Shown: piece by piece, positions 23,829 to 31,734 of the stretch | Position numbering within the stretch: the stretch's first letter is position 1 | Layout: every line of letters begins with the position of its first letter | Source: Candidatus Faecousia faecavium | Lineage (GTDB): Bacteria > Bacillota > Clostridia > Oscillospirales > Oscillospiraceae | Reading direction: 5' to 3' | DNA: 64,000 bases | Assembly (NCBI GenBank): GCA_018712645.1 | Contig: DVGO01000060.1 | Span: 1 to 64,000 of the forward strand | The notes under the pieces: model-generated | Database searches by the model: none | What the model was told of the DNA's origin: nothing | The model's input: the letters and a program-made list of their open reading frames with translations, nothing else | Made by a program: the position numbers and the translations under genes

Positions 23829-24824
23829 TTATGCCAGAAGCAGACCCAATAGCTTGTCATCGGTAAAAGCCGGGTGGGTATAGGAGGCATCGAGAATGGC
23901 GTCTAAGTTATCCGCATCGTTTTCAATTTCCTTGGAAAACAGCTGGGCGGTGGCGGGAAAATCCCCACCCAGCTGCCGCAGCACCAGGCAGACCACAACG
24001 ATCCATTTGACCCGGCTGTAGACATCGTAATCCGACACCGCCTGAAGCCAGTACCGGTCCACCAGATACCGTGCCAGCGCCAGGGTGCGGCTATCCCAGG
24101 GGCCGGGGCAGGGATGCGCCAACCGCTCTGCCCAGCGCTGGGTCAGAAGCTCTAAAGAGCGGAAAAAGTCCAGAATTTCTCTCATGTTACCAGGTTTTGC
24201 CATTTGCTCGGCGGTTTCCAGGGCGGTATCCGGGTCAAACTCCGGTTCCTCCCCACCGTCCAGCCAGCCCTGCACCTGGCAACCATAGAGCAGCATCTGT
24301 ACAAGGGCCTGCCCGATGGGGCGGCGGGTATCCGCCAAAAGATGCCGCACAGCTTCCCGGGAAGTTTTCAGAATGGACATGGCTTCTTCGTCGTAATCTC
24401 CCTCTTCCGCTCCGGGAAATGTTTCCGTGAGGAACGCCGGAGCGGGGGATGCCAGAATGTACCGGGCAGCTTCCGGGCAGCTCAGTTCCAGTCCCAGTTC
24501 CCGGAAATCTCCATAGTCATGGGTCAGCCGGGGAAATTCCCGGCAGGTGGTGCACAGGGCCTGCTCTCCCAGTTCTGCCTGAATCCGGCACAGGCCGTCC
24601 TGACGCCACATGGGGCAGCGGCCATCCTCTATGGTCATCACCGTCTCATCTTCCTGGGTTTGCAGCACCTGCCGCAGCCGGTCTCCCAAAGCACCGGGAA
24701 GGCTCCGGTAATAATCCGCGGCTTCCGGGTCTACCTGGACAGACCACTCTTTGCAGCAGCTGTCCGGACAGGCGGCAGCCAGACAGCGAAATTGGTCAAA
24801 ATACTCCGGTTTGGTAATTACCAT
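23829..24824 (-). CDS. FliB-like flagellin lysine-N-methylase family protein
   Basis: The N-terminus MVITKPEYFDQFRCLAAACPDSCC matches the FliB family, with a cysteine cluster continuing as EWSV, DGRCPMW, DGLCRIQ and ALCTTCREFPR, probably ligating an iron-sulfur cluster. FliB methylates lysines of flagellin in Salmonella. In many clostridia FliB-like proteins occur without flagella, and no flagellar gene is present in this window, so the substrate is open. Length is 331 residues. A terminator separates it from the coiled-coil gene upstream. Confidence 0.85.
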   Translation of the reverse strand: MVITKPEYFDQFRCLAAACPDSCCKEWSVQVDPEAADYYRSLPGALGDRLRQVLQTQEDETVMTIEDGRCPMWRQDGLCRIQAELGEQALCTTCREFPRLTHDYGDFRELGLELSCPEAARYILASPAPAFLTETFPGAEEGDYDEEAMSILKTSREAVRHLLADTRRPIGQALVQMLLYGCQVQGWLDGGEEPEFDPDTALETAEQMAKPGNMREILDFFRSLELLTQRWAERLAHPCPGPWDSRTLALARYLVDRYWLQAVSDYDVYSRVKWIVVVCLVLRQLGGDFPATAQLFSKEIENDADNLDAILDASYTHPAFTDDKLLGLLLA

Positions 24825-24847
24825 AGGTTCCTCCCATCACAAAACAA

Positions 24848-24873
24848 ATCTTCCGCCGGAGAAGGCGGAAGAT
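24848..24873 (-). terminator. Terminator after the coiled-coil gene
   Basis: ATCTTCCGCC/GGCGGAAGAT arms are followed on the minus strand by TTGTTTTG, between the stop at 24891 and the FliB-like start. Confidence 0.75.
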
Positions 24874-24890
24874 CCAAAACGGCGGCTTGG

Positions 24891-25430
24891 TTATTGGTTG
24901 GGCCGGATGGCACGCATCAGGGAGGCGGCGTCCTGCAACACCTGCTTGCTGCTGCTGACAGCCATCTGCAGCTGGGTCAGCTGGCCCGCAACCCGGTCTG
25001 CCACGGTGGTAATGTCGGCGCTGATGCGCTCCACCTTCCCGGTGGCCTCCGCCAGAACTCCGTTGGCCTGATGGTAGATCAGTTCCGCCTGCTCCCGGGC
25101 GGTTTTCTCCACATGTTCAGCCCGGCGGTAGGTGTCCAGCTCGGCATTGCCGGAAGGCGCTGCCGGTTCCGCAGCGGCCGGCGTTTCAGCCGGGGCCTGC
25201 TTTGCCTGCTCCAGCTGCTGGGTCAGATCCTCAACCTGGGCCTTCAGTTCGTCGATCAGTGCCTGCTGATCCTCCGGTTGATTGGCCAGACGGGAGCGAA
25301 GCTCCTCGGCTTCTGCGGTGAGCTGATTGATCTGATTCTGATGCCGGGTATTGAGATATTCCAGATAATGCACCACGTCCTCCCGGTTGAATCCGTTGAA
25401 TGCGGTGCGGAAATTCTGAAGCTGTGCCAT
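24891..25430 (-). CDS. Coiled-coil protein, possibly DivIVA-like
   Basis: The 179-residue protein begins FRTAFNGFNREDVVHYLEYL, which resembles the membrane-sensing N-terminus of DivIVA-type proteins. A coiled coil follows at about residues 30-80 (heptads rich in Q, E and L), then an alanine/proline linker (PAETPAAAEPAAPSG), and a C-terminal amphipathic region. Proteins of this layout organise the cell pole or septum in Firmicutes. The resemblance is limited to the first 40 residues, so the function is tentative. AGGAGG precedes the ATG at 25428-25430. Confidence 0.7.
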   Translation of the reverse strand: MAQLQNFRTAFNGFNREDVVHYLEYLNTRHQNQINQLTAEAEELRSRLANQPEDQQALIDELKAQVEDLTQQLEQAKQAPAETPAAAEPAAPSGNAELDTYRRAEHVEKTAREQAELIYHQANGVLAEATGKVERISADITTVADRVAGQLTQLQMAVSSSKQVLQDAASLMRAIRPNQ

Positions 25431-25579
25431 GGCGGCTCCTCCTGTAAAGAACAACACATTTTTTGCATTATATCACAGGTTTCCCTGGAAAACAACCGTT
25501 TTTCAGAAATCATTCCAGCAAATGGGAAAAAATTCCTGAACATTTCGCCAATTTTATAAAATTGTTCACAGAATTTGCC

Positions 25580-25608
25580 TTTACAAAGGCCCGCGCAGCA
25601 GGTAAAAT
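25580..25608 (+). promoter_or_regulatory. Promoter of the small exporter gene
   Basis: TTTACA (25580-25585), 17 bases, TAAAAT (25603-25608), 36 bases before the GTG start. Confidence 0.7.
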
Positions 25609-25644
25609 GGTTCTGATAAAAACGACACAGAAGGAGGGATCCCC

Positions 25645-26145
25645 GTGGCACCCATTGCGTCGCTTTTTTCCGGAATTGCCTCTTCCAGAATTGTGGAAGT
25701 GTTTGTGGCTTCGGTGCTGCCCTTTGTGGAAAATAAGGGAGCCATCCTGCTGGCGGCATCGCTGAAACTGAAATGGTATCTTGCCTTTTTGGCATCCTCT
25801 GTGGGGGCCTACCTGCCGGTGCCGTTCCTGCTGAAGGCGAAACCGAAGAAGCTTACCGCCCATGTCCGCAGCGCTTCCCGGATGCTGCCCGGCTCTGTGG
25901 CCAAGCCCCGGGCGTTTATCCGCAAATGCCTGCGAAAGTACGGCCATTGGGGAATTTTCCTGGCGGTGTCCGTTCCCTTTACCGGAGTGGGCTGCTGGCT
26001 CAGTGCCATTGTGGCAAACCTGGCGGGGATTAACAAACGCTACAGCGCCTTGGCCATCCTGCTGGGAACCCTGGTATCCAGCCTGATTACCACTTTGGCG
26101 GTGTACGGCCTGATCAGTGGTGTCAGCTATCTGTTTGGACTGTAA
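25645..26145 (+). CDS. COG2426-type small multidrug export protein
   Basis: The 166-residue membrane protein has four to five hydrophobic segments and conserved features of the COG2426 family (PFVENKGAILLAASLKL, GIFLAVSVPFTGVGCW and IAGINKR-like NLAGINKRYSALAILLGTL). The family is annotated as putative small multidrug export proteins without firm biochemistry. Translation starts at a GTG with AAGGAGGG six bases upstream. Monocistronic, with its own promoter and terminator. Confidence 0.85.
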   Translation: MAPIASLFSGIASSRIVEVFVASVLPFVENKGAILLAASLKLKWYLAFLASSVGAYLPVPFLLKAKPKKLTAHVRSASRMLPGSVAKPRAFIRKCLRKYGHWGIFLAVSVPFTGVGCWLSAIVANLAGINKRYSALAILLGTLVSSLITTLAVYGLISGVSYLFGL

Positions 26146-26159
26146 GGCTACATAGAACA

Positions 26160-26192
26160 CGCGCCTGCTCCGTTTGGGGCAGGCGTATTTTT
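26160..26192 (+). terminator. Terminator after the small exporter gene
   Basis: GCCTGCTCC/GGGGCAGGC hairpin followed by a T-run, 14 bases after the stop. Confidence 0.8.
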
Positions 26193-26431
26193 GCGCAAAA
26201 AAACGGCCATTCTGGCCGCCCAACACTCCTATCATAGCGCAAAGAAAAGAAACAGTCAATATTAATCTTGAGGAAAAGTGGAAAATCTGCGTTTTGCACG
26301 GATTTTCCGGAATCTTTTTAGGGAGAATTCCATCTTGCAAAATACGATCCTAAGAGGTAAGATAAAGGCACAAAAGGAGTGAGTCCAATGTACTAACCAA
26401 TCTCCAAAATCGTAGAAAGTGAGGTTACCCA

Positions 26432-26461
26432 ATGATAGAACCCAAGAATTATGGGAAATAA
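26432..26461 (+). CDS. Possible nine-residue leader peptide
   Basis: ATG with GTGAGG at proper spacing encodes MIEPKNYGK and ends in TAA inside the 5' arm of the terminator hairpin. Ribosome position on this ORF could affect hairpin formation. Whether it is translated is unknown. Confidence 0.35.
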   Translation: MIEPKNYGK

Positions 26462-26513
26462 CCCTGGATGATCGAAGTGGTGAGTCGATTGTTCCAGGGT
26501 TATTTCCTTTTTT
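26454..26513 (+). terminator. Strong terminator of the candidate small RNA
   Basis: GGAAATAACCCTGG/CCAGGGTTATTTCC is a perfect 14-bp stem, extended by ATCGA/TCGAT near the loop and followed by six T residues. Confidence 0.9.
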
Positions 26514-26519
26514 GTATGT

Positions 26520-26867
26520 TTATTTTGGGTTCAGGATTTTCTCCAGCGGTTTGCCCTTGGCCAGGTCATCCACCAGCTTGTCCAGGCACCGCAGCTCCCA
26601 CATCAGCGGGTCGTCAATGGTTTCCAACCGGACACCGCAGACGCTGCCTTTGATTTTCCGGCGGTTTTCATTGGGATGGGGCGCCTGACGGAGGAAATCT
26701 CCATAGGTAAGGCTGCTTTGCAGCATCTGCTCCAGCTGCTGCTGGGAATATCCGGTGAGCCAGGTGGTGACGGCGTATACTTCCTGGAGGGTTCTGCCTT
26801 TGCGCTGGGCTTTGGCAATCAGCAGGGGGTAGACCTCGGAAAAGGGCATATCAAAGGGTGAGGCCAT
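26520..26867 (-). CDS. DUF2200-family protein
   Basis: The 115-residue protein matches DUF2200: an N-terminal PFSEVYPLLIAKAQRKGRTL, the core VTTWLTGYSQQQLEQML and ICGVRVE-like GSVCGVRLETIDDPLMWELR. The family consists of small cytosolic proteins without known function, often beside transcriptional regulators in clostridia. It is followed 56 bases upstream on the same strand by the DUF5655 gene. GGAGCTATT precedes the ATG. Confidence 0.88.
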   Translation of the reverse strand: MASPFDMPFSEVYPLLIAKAQRKGRTLQEVYAVTTWLTGYSQQQLEQMLQSSLTYGDFLRQAPHPNENRRKIKGSVCGVRLETIDDPLMWELRCLDKLVDDLAKGKPLEKILNPK

Positions 26868-26923
26868 GGGAATAGCTCCTTTCTGGTTTCGGTGGGATTC
26901 GGGTGGGTGTCCATCCGGATTTT

Positions 26924-27301
26924 TTATTTTGCGGCGGAAAAGGAAGCGGCTTCTGCAATCCAGGACAGCAGCTCCTCGTCCACATCTTCGGGCTTGGAAA
27001 TCATCACATGGTGGGTCCAGCGGTTGGGGTAGGGTTCGGTGGCAGCATCAATCCGGGCAGATTCCTTCCGGTAACCCAGGCCGAAGGTTACCGTCAGGTA
27101 GACAGGGGGGCGCTGCTTTGCCCTGCGAACCGGCAGAAACGAAACAAAGGCAAATCCCTTGGGATTGGCAAAGGTGATCTGGGTCTTTGCGATTTTGATT
27201 TTAACGTTGGTAATCCGGGACAGAATCTGCTGCTTCAGGATTTCGTACAGCGCCAGCGCCTCCGGCCGGCCTGCGAAAAAGAGTAAGGTATCTTCATCCA
27301 T
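26924..27301 (-). CDS. DUF5655-domain protein
   Basis: The 125-residue protein carries the pattern YEILKQQILSRITNVKIKIA, QITFANPKGFAFVSFLPVR and HHVMISKPEDVDEELLSWI of the DUF5655 family. Homologues are small soluble proteins of unknown function, frequently adjacent to DUF2200-like or acetyltransferase genes. GGAGGCGG lies before the ATG. Probably in one transcript with the DUF2200 gene. Confidence 0.75.
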   Translation of the reverse strand: MDEDTLLFFAGRPEALALYEILKQQILSRITNVKIKIAKTQITFANPKGFAFVSFLPVRRAKQRPPVYLTVTFGLGYRKESARIDAATEPYPNRWTHHVMISKPEDVDEELLSWIAEAASFSAAK

Positions 27302-27402
27302 AACGCCGCCTCCTCGGATTTTCTTCTAATGATTGTACCATGGAATGGGGAACAATGCAATGCTTCCCACTGGGAATGGCAGGAGAGAAGCCTAGATTTT
27401 TG

Positions 27403-27430
27403 TTGCAAACTTACAAAAATGTGCTATGAT
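27403..27430 (+). promoter_or_regulatory. Promoter of the BMP-domain gene
   Basis: TTGCAA (27403-27408), 16 bases, TATGAT (27425-27430), 35 bases before the ATG. Confidence 0.7.
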
Positions 27431-27465
27431 ATATGGGTAAAACACCTTCTTTCGGGAGGCTTCTT

Positions 27466-29445
27466 ATGAGCATACAAACAGCTATGGATGAATATTCCCA
27501 GGCGCTGCGGCTGGGGCAGAAGGAATACCGGGAACTGCTGATGTCCGGAAAAGACCCCCATCCGGCTGTGCTGGATGACCTCCTGCCGGAAAATGCCGGA
27601 GATGTGGTGACGGATGTTGGCCTGGTGGAAATCCCGGCGGAGCGAATTGTGGGAGTGAAGTCCGCCGGGCGGATTACAGCCTTTACTGCATCGTTCCGTC
27701 CCTTGCTGGATCTCAAGACGGAGTTTGCCGCCAAATGGATCAGCCTGTGCGATGCACACCTGGGAGACACCGGCATCACCGATCCCATTCTCTGCTTTGA
27801 GTATCTGGGCAATTTCTATGTCCAGGAAGGAAATAAGCGGGTCAGCGTGCTGCGGCACTTTGGCTCGCCTCGGATTCCTGGTAATGTGCGGCGGATTCTG
27901 CCGGCTCAGTCCGAGGAACCCAGAATCAAAGCGTACTGGGAATTTCTGGAATTTTATAAAGGCTCTCAGATCTATTCCGTACAGTTCCGCCGTCCCGGTG
28001 ATTACGCCAAGCTCCTGGCCCGGTTGGACAAGGAAAACGGGCAGGTCTGGACGGAAGCGGAGCGGCGAACCTTCAACGCCTACTTCCAGTATTTCCGGGA
28101 TGCTTTCCAGAGCGTCGGTGATAAGGCCGAGGGGGTGCTTCCGGAGGAAGCGCTGCTGCTATGGCTGGAACTGTACCCCTTTGCAGATCTGGGACGGCTG
28201 TCCACTGCGGAACTGAAAAAAAGCGTTGCCGCATTGTGGGAAGACATGGTAGCCACCAGCAAGGAAGACTCGGTGAAGGTGCAGACAAAGGCAGAGGATG
28301 ACACAAAGGGAAACATTGTCTCCCGCCTGTTTGCAGGATTGGAGCAGTTGGATGTGGCCTTTGTCCATCAGCTGACCCCGGCCAACAGCACCTGGGCCAT
28401 GGGACATGAAGCCGGGCGCACCCATCTGGAGAAGGTATTCGGTGACAAAATCAAGGTGCGCAGCTATTACGATGCCAATTCGCCGGAACTGGCGGAGCAG
28501 GCCATTGAGCAGGCAGTGCACGATGGAGCCCAGGTGGTATTCACCACTTCCCCGCCTTTGAGCCGGGCGACGCTGAAGGCGGCGGTGAAGTATCCCAAGG
28601 TGCGTTTCCTCAACTGCTCCGTGGACCAGCCTTATACCAGCATCCGTACCTATTACGGCCGGATTTACGAAGCCAAATTCATCACCGGCGCCATTGCCGG
28701 TGCCATCGCCGGTGACGACCGGATTGGCTATATCGCCGGTTCTCCCATTTTCGGCGTACCGGCATCCATCAACGCATTCGCTTTGGGCGCCCAGCTGACC
28801 AATCCCCGGGCCCAGATTGAACTGCGCTGGTCCTGCCTGCCGGGGACACCCCAGGCCGACTTCTTTGAAGACGGTATCCGGGTGATTTCCAACCGGGATG
28901 CCCCCACCCAGGCAAAAATGTTCCTGGATTTCTGCAGCTACGGCACTTATCTCATGGATGATCGGGGAAATCTGGTGCCTCTGTGCGCTCCCATCTGGCT
29001 GTGGGGGAAATTCTATGAATTTGTGATCCGCAGCATTCTGGCCGGCGGCTGGAAGCGGGAGAAAGGTATCTCCACTGCGCTGAACTACTGGCTGGGTATG
29101 GACAGCGGCGTCATCGGACTGAGCATGTCCAACAAACTGCCGGAGGGTGTGCGTCAGCTGGCCAACATTTTGCAGGATGGCATGACCAAGGGCACCATCG
29201 ATCCCTTCCAGCGGCGGATTGTGGCCCAGGACGGCACGGTGAAAAACGACGGAACCCGTCGGCTCCAGCCGGAAGAGCTGCTGCATATGGATTGGCTGTG
29301 TGACAATGTATTGGGAGAAATTCCCCAATTTGAAGATATCCTGCCGATGTCCAAAAATCTCGTCCGGGAACTGGGAATCTATCGGGATCAGATTCCGGCA
29401 GAAAAGGAGGTCAGAAACCATGAAGATACTGAGTGTCTCGGATGA
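27466..29445 (+). CDS. BMP-family protein fused to an N-terminal ParB-like domain, without a signal peptide
   Basis: The 659-residue protein has two parts. Residues 45-150 contain FYVQEGNKRVSVLRHFG, the substrate-side motif of ParB/sulfiredoxin-fold domains. Residues about 290-600 resemble Bmp/Med basic membrane proteins, normally nucleoside-binding lipoproteins of ABC importers: AFVHQLTPANSTWAMGHEAG, VVFTTSPPLSRATLKAAVKY and FITGAIAGAIAGDDRIGYIA. The N-terminus MSIQTAMDEYSQALRLGQKE is hydrophilic, with no signal peptide or lipobox, so the protein should stay in the cytoplasm and is unlikely to be a transport receptor. No BMP-type permease genes adjoin it. It overlaps the phosphoesterase gene by 26 bases. 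GGGAGG precedes the ATG. Possible nucleoside sensing is speculation. Confidence 0.8.
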   Translation: MSIQTAMDEYSQALRLGQKEYRELLMSGKDPHPAVLDDLLPENAGDVVTDVGLVEIPAERIVGVKSAGRITAFTASFRPLLDLKTEFAAKWISLCDAHLGDTGITDPILCFEYLGNFYVQEGNKRVSVLRHFGSPRIPGNVRRILPAQSEEPRIKAYWEFLEFYKGSQIYSVQFRRPGDYAKLLARLDKENGQVWTEAERRTFNAYFQYFRDAFQSVGDKAEGVLPEEALLLWLELYPFADLGRLSTAELKKSVAALWEDMVATSKEDSVKVQTKAEDDTKGNIVSRLFAGLEQLDVAFVHQLTPANSTWAMGHEAGRTHLEKVFGDKIKVRSYYDANSPELAEQAIEQAVHDGAQVVFTTSPPLSRATLKAAVKYPKVRFLNCSVDQPYTSIRTYYGRIYEAKFITGAIAGAIAGDDRIGYIAGSPIFGVPASINAFALGAQLTNPRAQIELRWSCLPGTPQADFFEDGIRVISNRDAPTQAKMFLDFCSYGTYLMDDRGNLVPLCAPIWLWGKFYEFVIRSILAGGWKREKGISTALNYWLGMDSGVIGLSMSNKLPEGVRQLANILQDGMTKGTIDPFQRRIVAQDGTVKNDGTRRLQPEELLHMDWLCDNVLGEIPQFEDILPMSKNLVRELGIYRDQIPAEKEVRNHEDTECLG

Positions 29446-30088
29446 GGAATGCCCCGCGTTGTGGGACTACTACCAGCCCGGGCGACTGAAAGAGTATGAC
29501 CTGATCCTTTCCTGCGGAGATTTAAGTTCCCGGTATCTGAGCTTTCTGGTGACTATGGCCCGCTGCCCGGTGCTCTATGTCCACGGCAACCACGACGGGG
29601 CTTACCGCCAGGAGCCGCCGGAGGGCTGCGACTGTATCGATGACCACATTGTGGAGTACAACGGCCTGCGGATTCTGGGACTGGGCGGCTGCCGGAAGTA
29701 TCACCCCGGCCCCCACCAGTACACGGACCAGCAGATGCGGATGCGCATTGCCAAGCTGCGCTGGCAGCTGTGGCGCTCCGGTGGGGTGGACATTGTGGTG
29801 ACCCATGCTGCACCGGAAGGGCTGGGGGATGCGGATGATCCGGCCCACTGGGGCTTTACCGCCCTGCGGGAACTTCTGGACCGCTATCAGCCGGCTTACC
29901 TGGTGCATGGTCACGTCCACCTGTCCTATGGACACGACATTCCCCGGGAACTGCACTACAACGGCACCCGGATTATCAACGCCTGTGAGCGCTATGTTTT
30001 TGAGGTGCCGGACAAGCCTTGCAAGGTCAAGCATCTGGGAAAAGTTATTTACAAAACACGCCCGAGAAATCAGGGACATTGTCCCTGA
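29420..30088 (+). CDS. Calcineurin-like metallophosphoesterase
   Basis: The 222-residue protein shows metal-binding motifs: LILSCGDLS (replacing the usual GDxx), VHGNHDG, VVTHAAPEG and VHGHVHLSYG. The first metal-binding segment DxH is replaced by SVSDEEC, so the canonical first aspartate-histidine pair is only partly kept, as in several clostridial members. AAGGAGG precedes the ATG inside the end of the BMP-domain gene, indicating coupling. The substrate is unknown, but coupling to a nucleoside-binding-like protein suggests a nucleotide-related role. Confidence 0.88.
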   Translation: MKILSVSDEECPALWDYYQPGRLKEYDLILSCGDLSSRYLSFLVTMARCPVLYVHGNHDGAYRQEPPEGCDCIDDHIVEYNGLRILGLGGCRKYHPGPHQYTDQQMRMRIAKLRWQLWRSGGVDIVVTHAAPEGLGDADDPAHWGFTALRELLDRYQPAYLVHGHVHLSYGHDIPRELHYNGTRIINACERYVFEVPDKPCKVKHLGKVIYKTRPRNQGHCP

Positions 30089-30117
30089 TTTGCCCTGGAG
30101 AAAGCCGAGGTGATTGC

Positions 30118-30765
30118 ATGTTTACCGGGTTTACACCGGAAACCTTTGATTTTTTATGGGGAATCCGGATGAACAACAACCGGGATTGGTTCCTGGAACA
30201 CAAAAAACAATATACCCAGGCCCTGTACGAGCCGATGAAGGCCCTGGGACAGGAGCTGTTTGTCCCCTTTCAGGAAACCCCGGGAAACGTGCTGAAGGTC
30301 AGCCGGATTTACCGGGATGCCCGGATGCACCCGCCGGAGCCCTATAAGGAAAGCCTCTGGATCTGCATCCGCAAGGATGTGCAGTGGTGGGCAGAGAATC
30401 CCTGTCTGTTTTTTGAAATCACGCCGGATGGGGCCAGCTATGGATTCTTCTTCTGGCATCCGCCCACGGCGATGATGGAGGATTTCCGCCGCCGCATCAG
30501 CGCCAACCCGGAACCGTTTCTGGAGCTGATGGCCCGGACGGAGGAGGCGGTGGGCATGCCGGTGACGGCGGAGTGTTACAAGCGCCCCAAACCTACGGAC
30601 AACCCGGCGCTGCAGCCCTATTTTGCCTGGAAAGGGCAGATCAGCTGCATCCGGCAGCTGCAGCCGGGGCCGGAGGTATTTGACCCGGCACTGAAAGACC
30701 AGGTGGGTGACTTTTTTGAAAAATTGACACCGCTGTATGAATATTTTTGCCGGTTTTCTGTCTAA
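30118..30765 (+). CDS. DUF2461-family protein
   Basis: The 215-residue protein matches the DUF2461/TIGR02453 family: MFTGFTPETFDFLWGIRMNN, then NRDWFLEHKKQYTQAL, VSRIYRDARM and FFEITPDGASYGFFFWHP. Function in the family is unknown. It follows the phosphoesterase gene by 29 bases, with GAGGTGA before the ATG, and precedes dapA by 81 bases. Confidence 0.88.
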   Translation: MFTGFTPETFDFLWGIRMNNNRDWFLEHKKQYTQALYEPMKALGQELFVPFQETPGNVLKVSRIYRDARMHPPEPYKESLWICIRKDVQWWAENPCLFFEITPDGASYGFFFWHPPTAMMEDFRRRISANPEPFLELMARTEEAVGMPVTAECYKRPKPTDNPALQPYFAWKGQISCIRQLQPGPEVFDPALKDQVGDFFEKLTPLYEYFCRFSV

Positions 30766-30846
30766 AGTAAGGAGCATAGGAAGCCGATCACCCGCTTCCG
30801 GAAACCTGCGTTTGCATACAGATACTCAGCAAAGGAGAGATAACTT

Positions 30847-31734
30847 ATGAAGAATACCATCTTTACCGGAATGGCCACTGCCATTGTCACTCCCATGACC
30901 AAAACCGGAATTGACTATGATGCCCTGGGACGCTTCCTGGAGTTCCAGATCGAAAGCGGCATCAATGCCATTGTGGTAATGGGCACCACCGGCGAAAATG
31001 CCACCATTGAGCCGGAGGATCAGAAGGAGGTCATCCGCTATACGGTACAGAAGGTAGCGGGCCGGGTCCCTGTCATTGCCGGCACCGGCACCAACAATAC
31101 CGAGCATGTGCTGAAGAACACCCGCAACGCCTGCGAAGTGGGGGCTGACGCTGTGCTGGTGGTGACTCCTTACTATAACAAGGCTACCCAGAACGGCCTG
31201 ATTACCCACTTTACCACCGTGGCGGATGCTTCTACTGTGCCGGTGATTGTGTACAATGTGCCCGGCCGTACCGGCTGCAATCTGCTGCCCAAGACCCTGG
31301 CCAAACTTGCCGAGCATCCCCGGATTGCGGCGGTAAAGGAAGCCACCGGCAACATGGCCCAGATGGTGGAAATTATGGCCCTGTGCGGAGATAAGATCGA
31401 TGTCTACTCCGGCGAAGATGCCCTAACCGTGCCCATGATGGCCATGGGCGCTGCCGGTACCATCAGCGTGTTGAGCAATGTGGTGCCCAAGGAAGCGGTG
31501 GCCATGACCGATGCCTGCAAGGCCGGCGACTACAAAACCGCTGCCCAGTGGCAGTGCAAGCTGCTGGGTCTGACCAACGCACTGTTCAGTGAAGTCAACC
31601 CCATTCCCGTCAAGGCGGCAGTCTCTGCCATGGGCTTTGGCGAGGAAAATCTCCGTCTGCCTCTGACACCCATGGAAGACGAAACCCGGGCCAAACTGTA
31701 TGCAGAAATGAGAAAGCTGGGGATTAACGTATGA
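30847..31734 (+). CDS. dapA: 4-hydroxy-tetrahydrodipicolinate synthase
   Basis: The 295-residue aldolase condenses pyruvate with aspartate semialdehyde, the first step committed to diaminopimelate and lysine. Motifs: GTTGENATIEPEDQ near residue 45, VVTPYYNKATQNGL, the tyrosine in VIVYNVPGRTG, and the Schiff-base lysine in IAAVKEATGN. Length and spacing are standard. AAAGGAGAG precedes the ATG. The stop overlaps the dapB start as ATGA. No lysine riboswitch was seen in the 81-base gap upstream. Confidence 0.98.
   Translation: MKNTIFTGMATAIVTPMTKTGIDYDALGRFLEFQIESGINAIVVMGTTGENATIEPEDQKEVIRYTVQKVAGRVPVIAGTGTNNTEHVLKNTRNACEVGADAVLVVTPYYNKATQNGLITHFTTVADASTVPVIVYNVPGRTGCNLLPKTLAKLAEHPRIAAVKEATGNMAQMVEIMALCGDKIDVYSGEDALTVPMMAMGAAGTISVLSNVVPKEAVAMTDACKAGDYKTAAQWQCKLLGLTNALFSEVNPIPVKAAVSAMGFGEENLRLPLTPMEDETRAKLYAEMRKLGINV

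Larger units (their letters stand above)
26335..26513 (+). ncRNA. Candidate small RNA with two micro-ORFs
   Basis: A promoter, TTGCAA (26335-26340)-17-TAAGAT (26358-26363), and a strong terminator (26454-26513) bracket a transcript of about 145 bases. It contains AAAGGAG followed by ATG TAC TAA (26388-26396) and GTGAGG followed by a nine-codon ORF, MIEPKNYGK (26432-26461). The terminator arm GGAAATAACCCTGG can pair instead with the upstream GGTTACCC, an attenuator-like arrangement. The next gene is on the opposite strand, so no obvious target in cis exists. I do not recognise the RNA family. Confidence 0.55.

Noticed and set aside
30766..30846. A lysine riboswitch before dapA
   Set aside because: The gap is only 81 bases, far shorter than the lysine aptamer, and no aptamer motif is seen.
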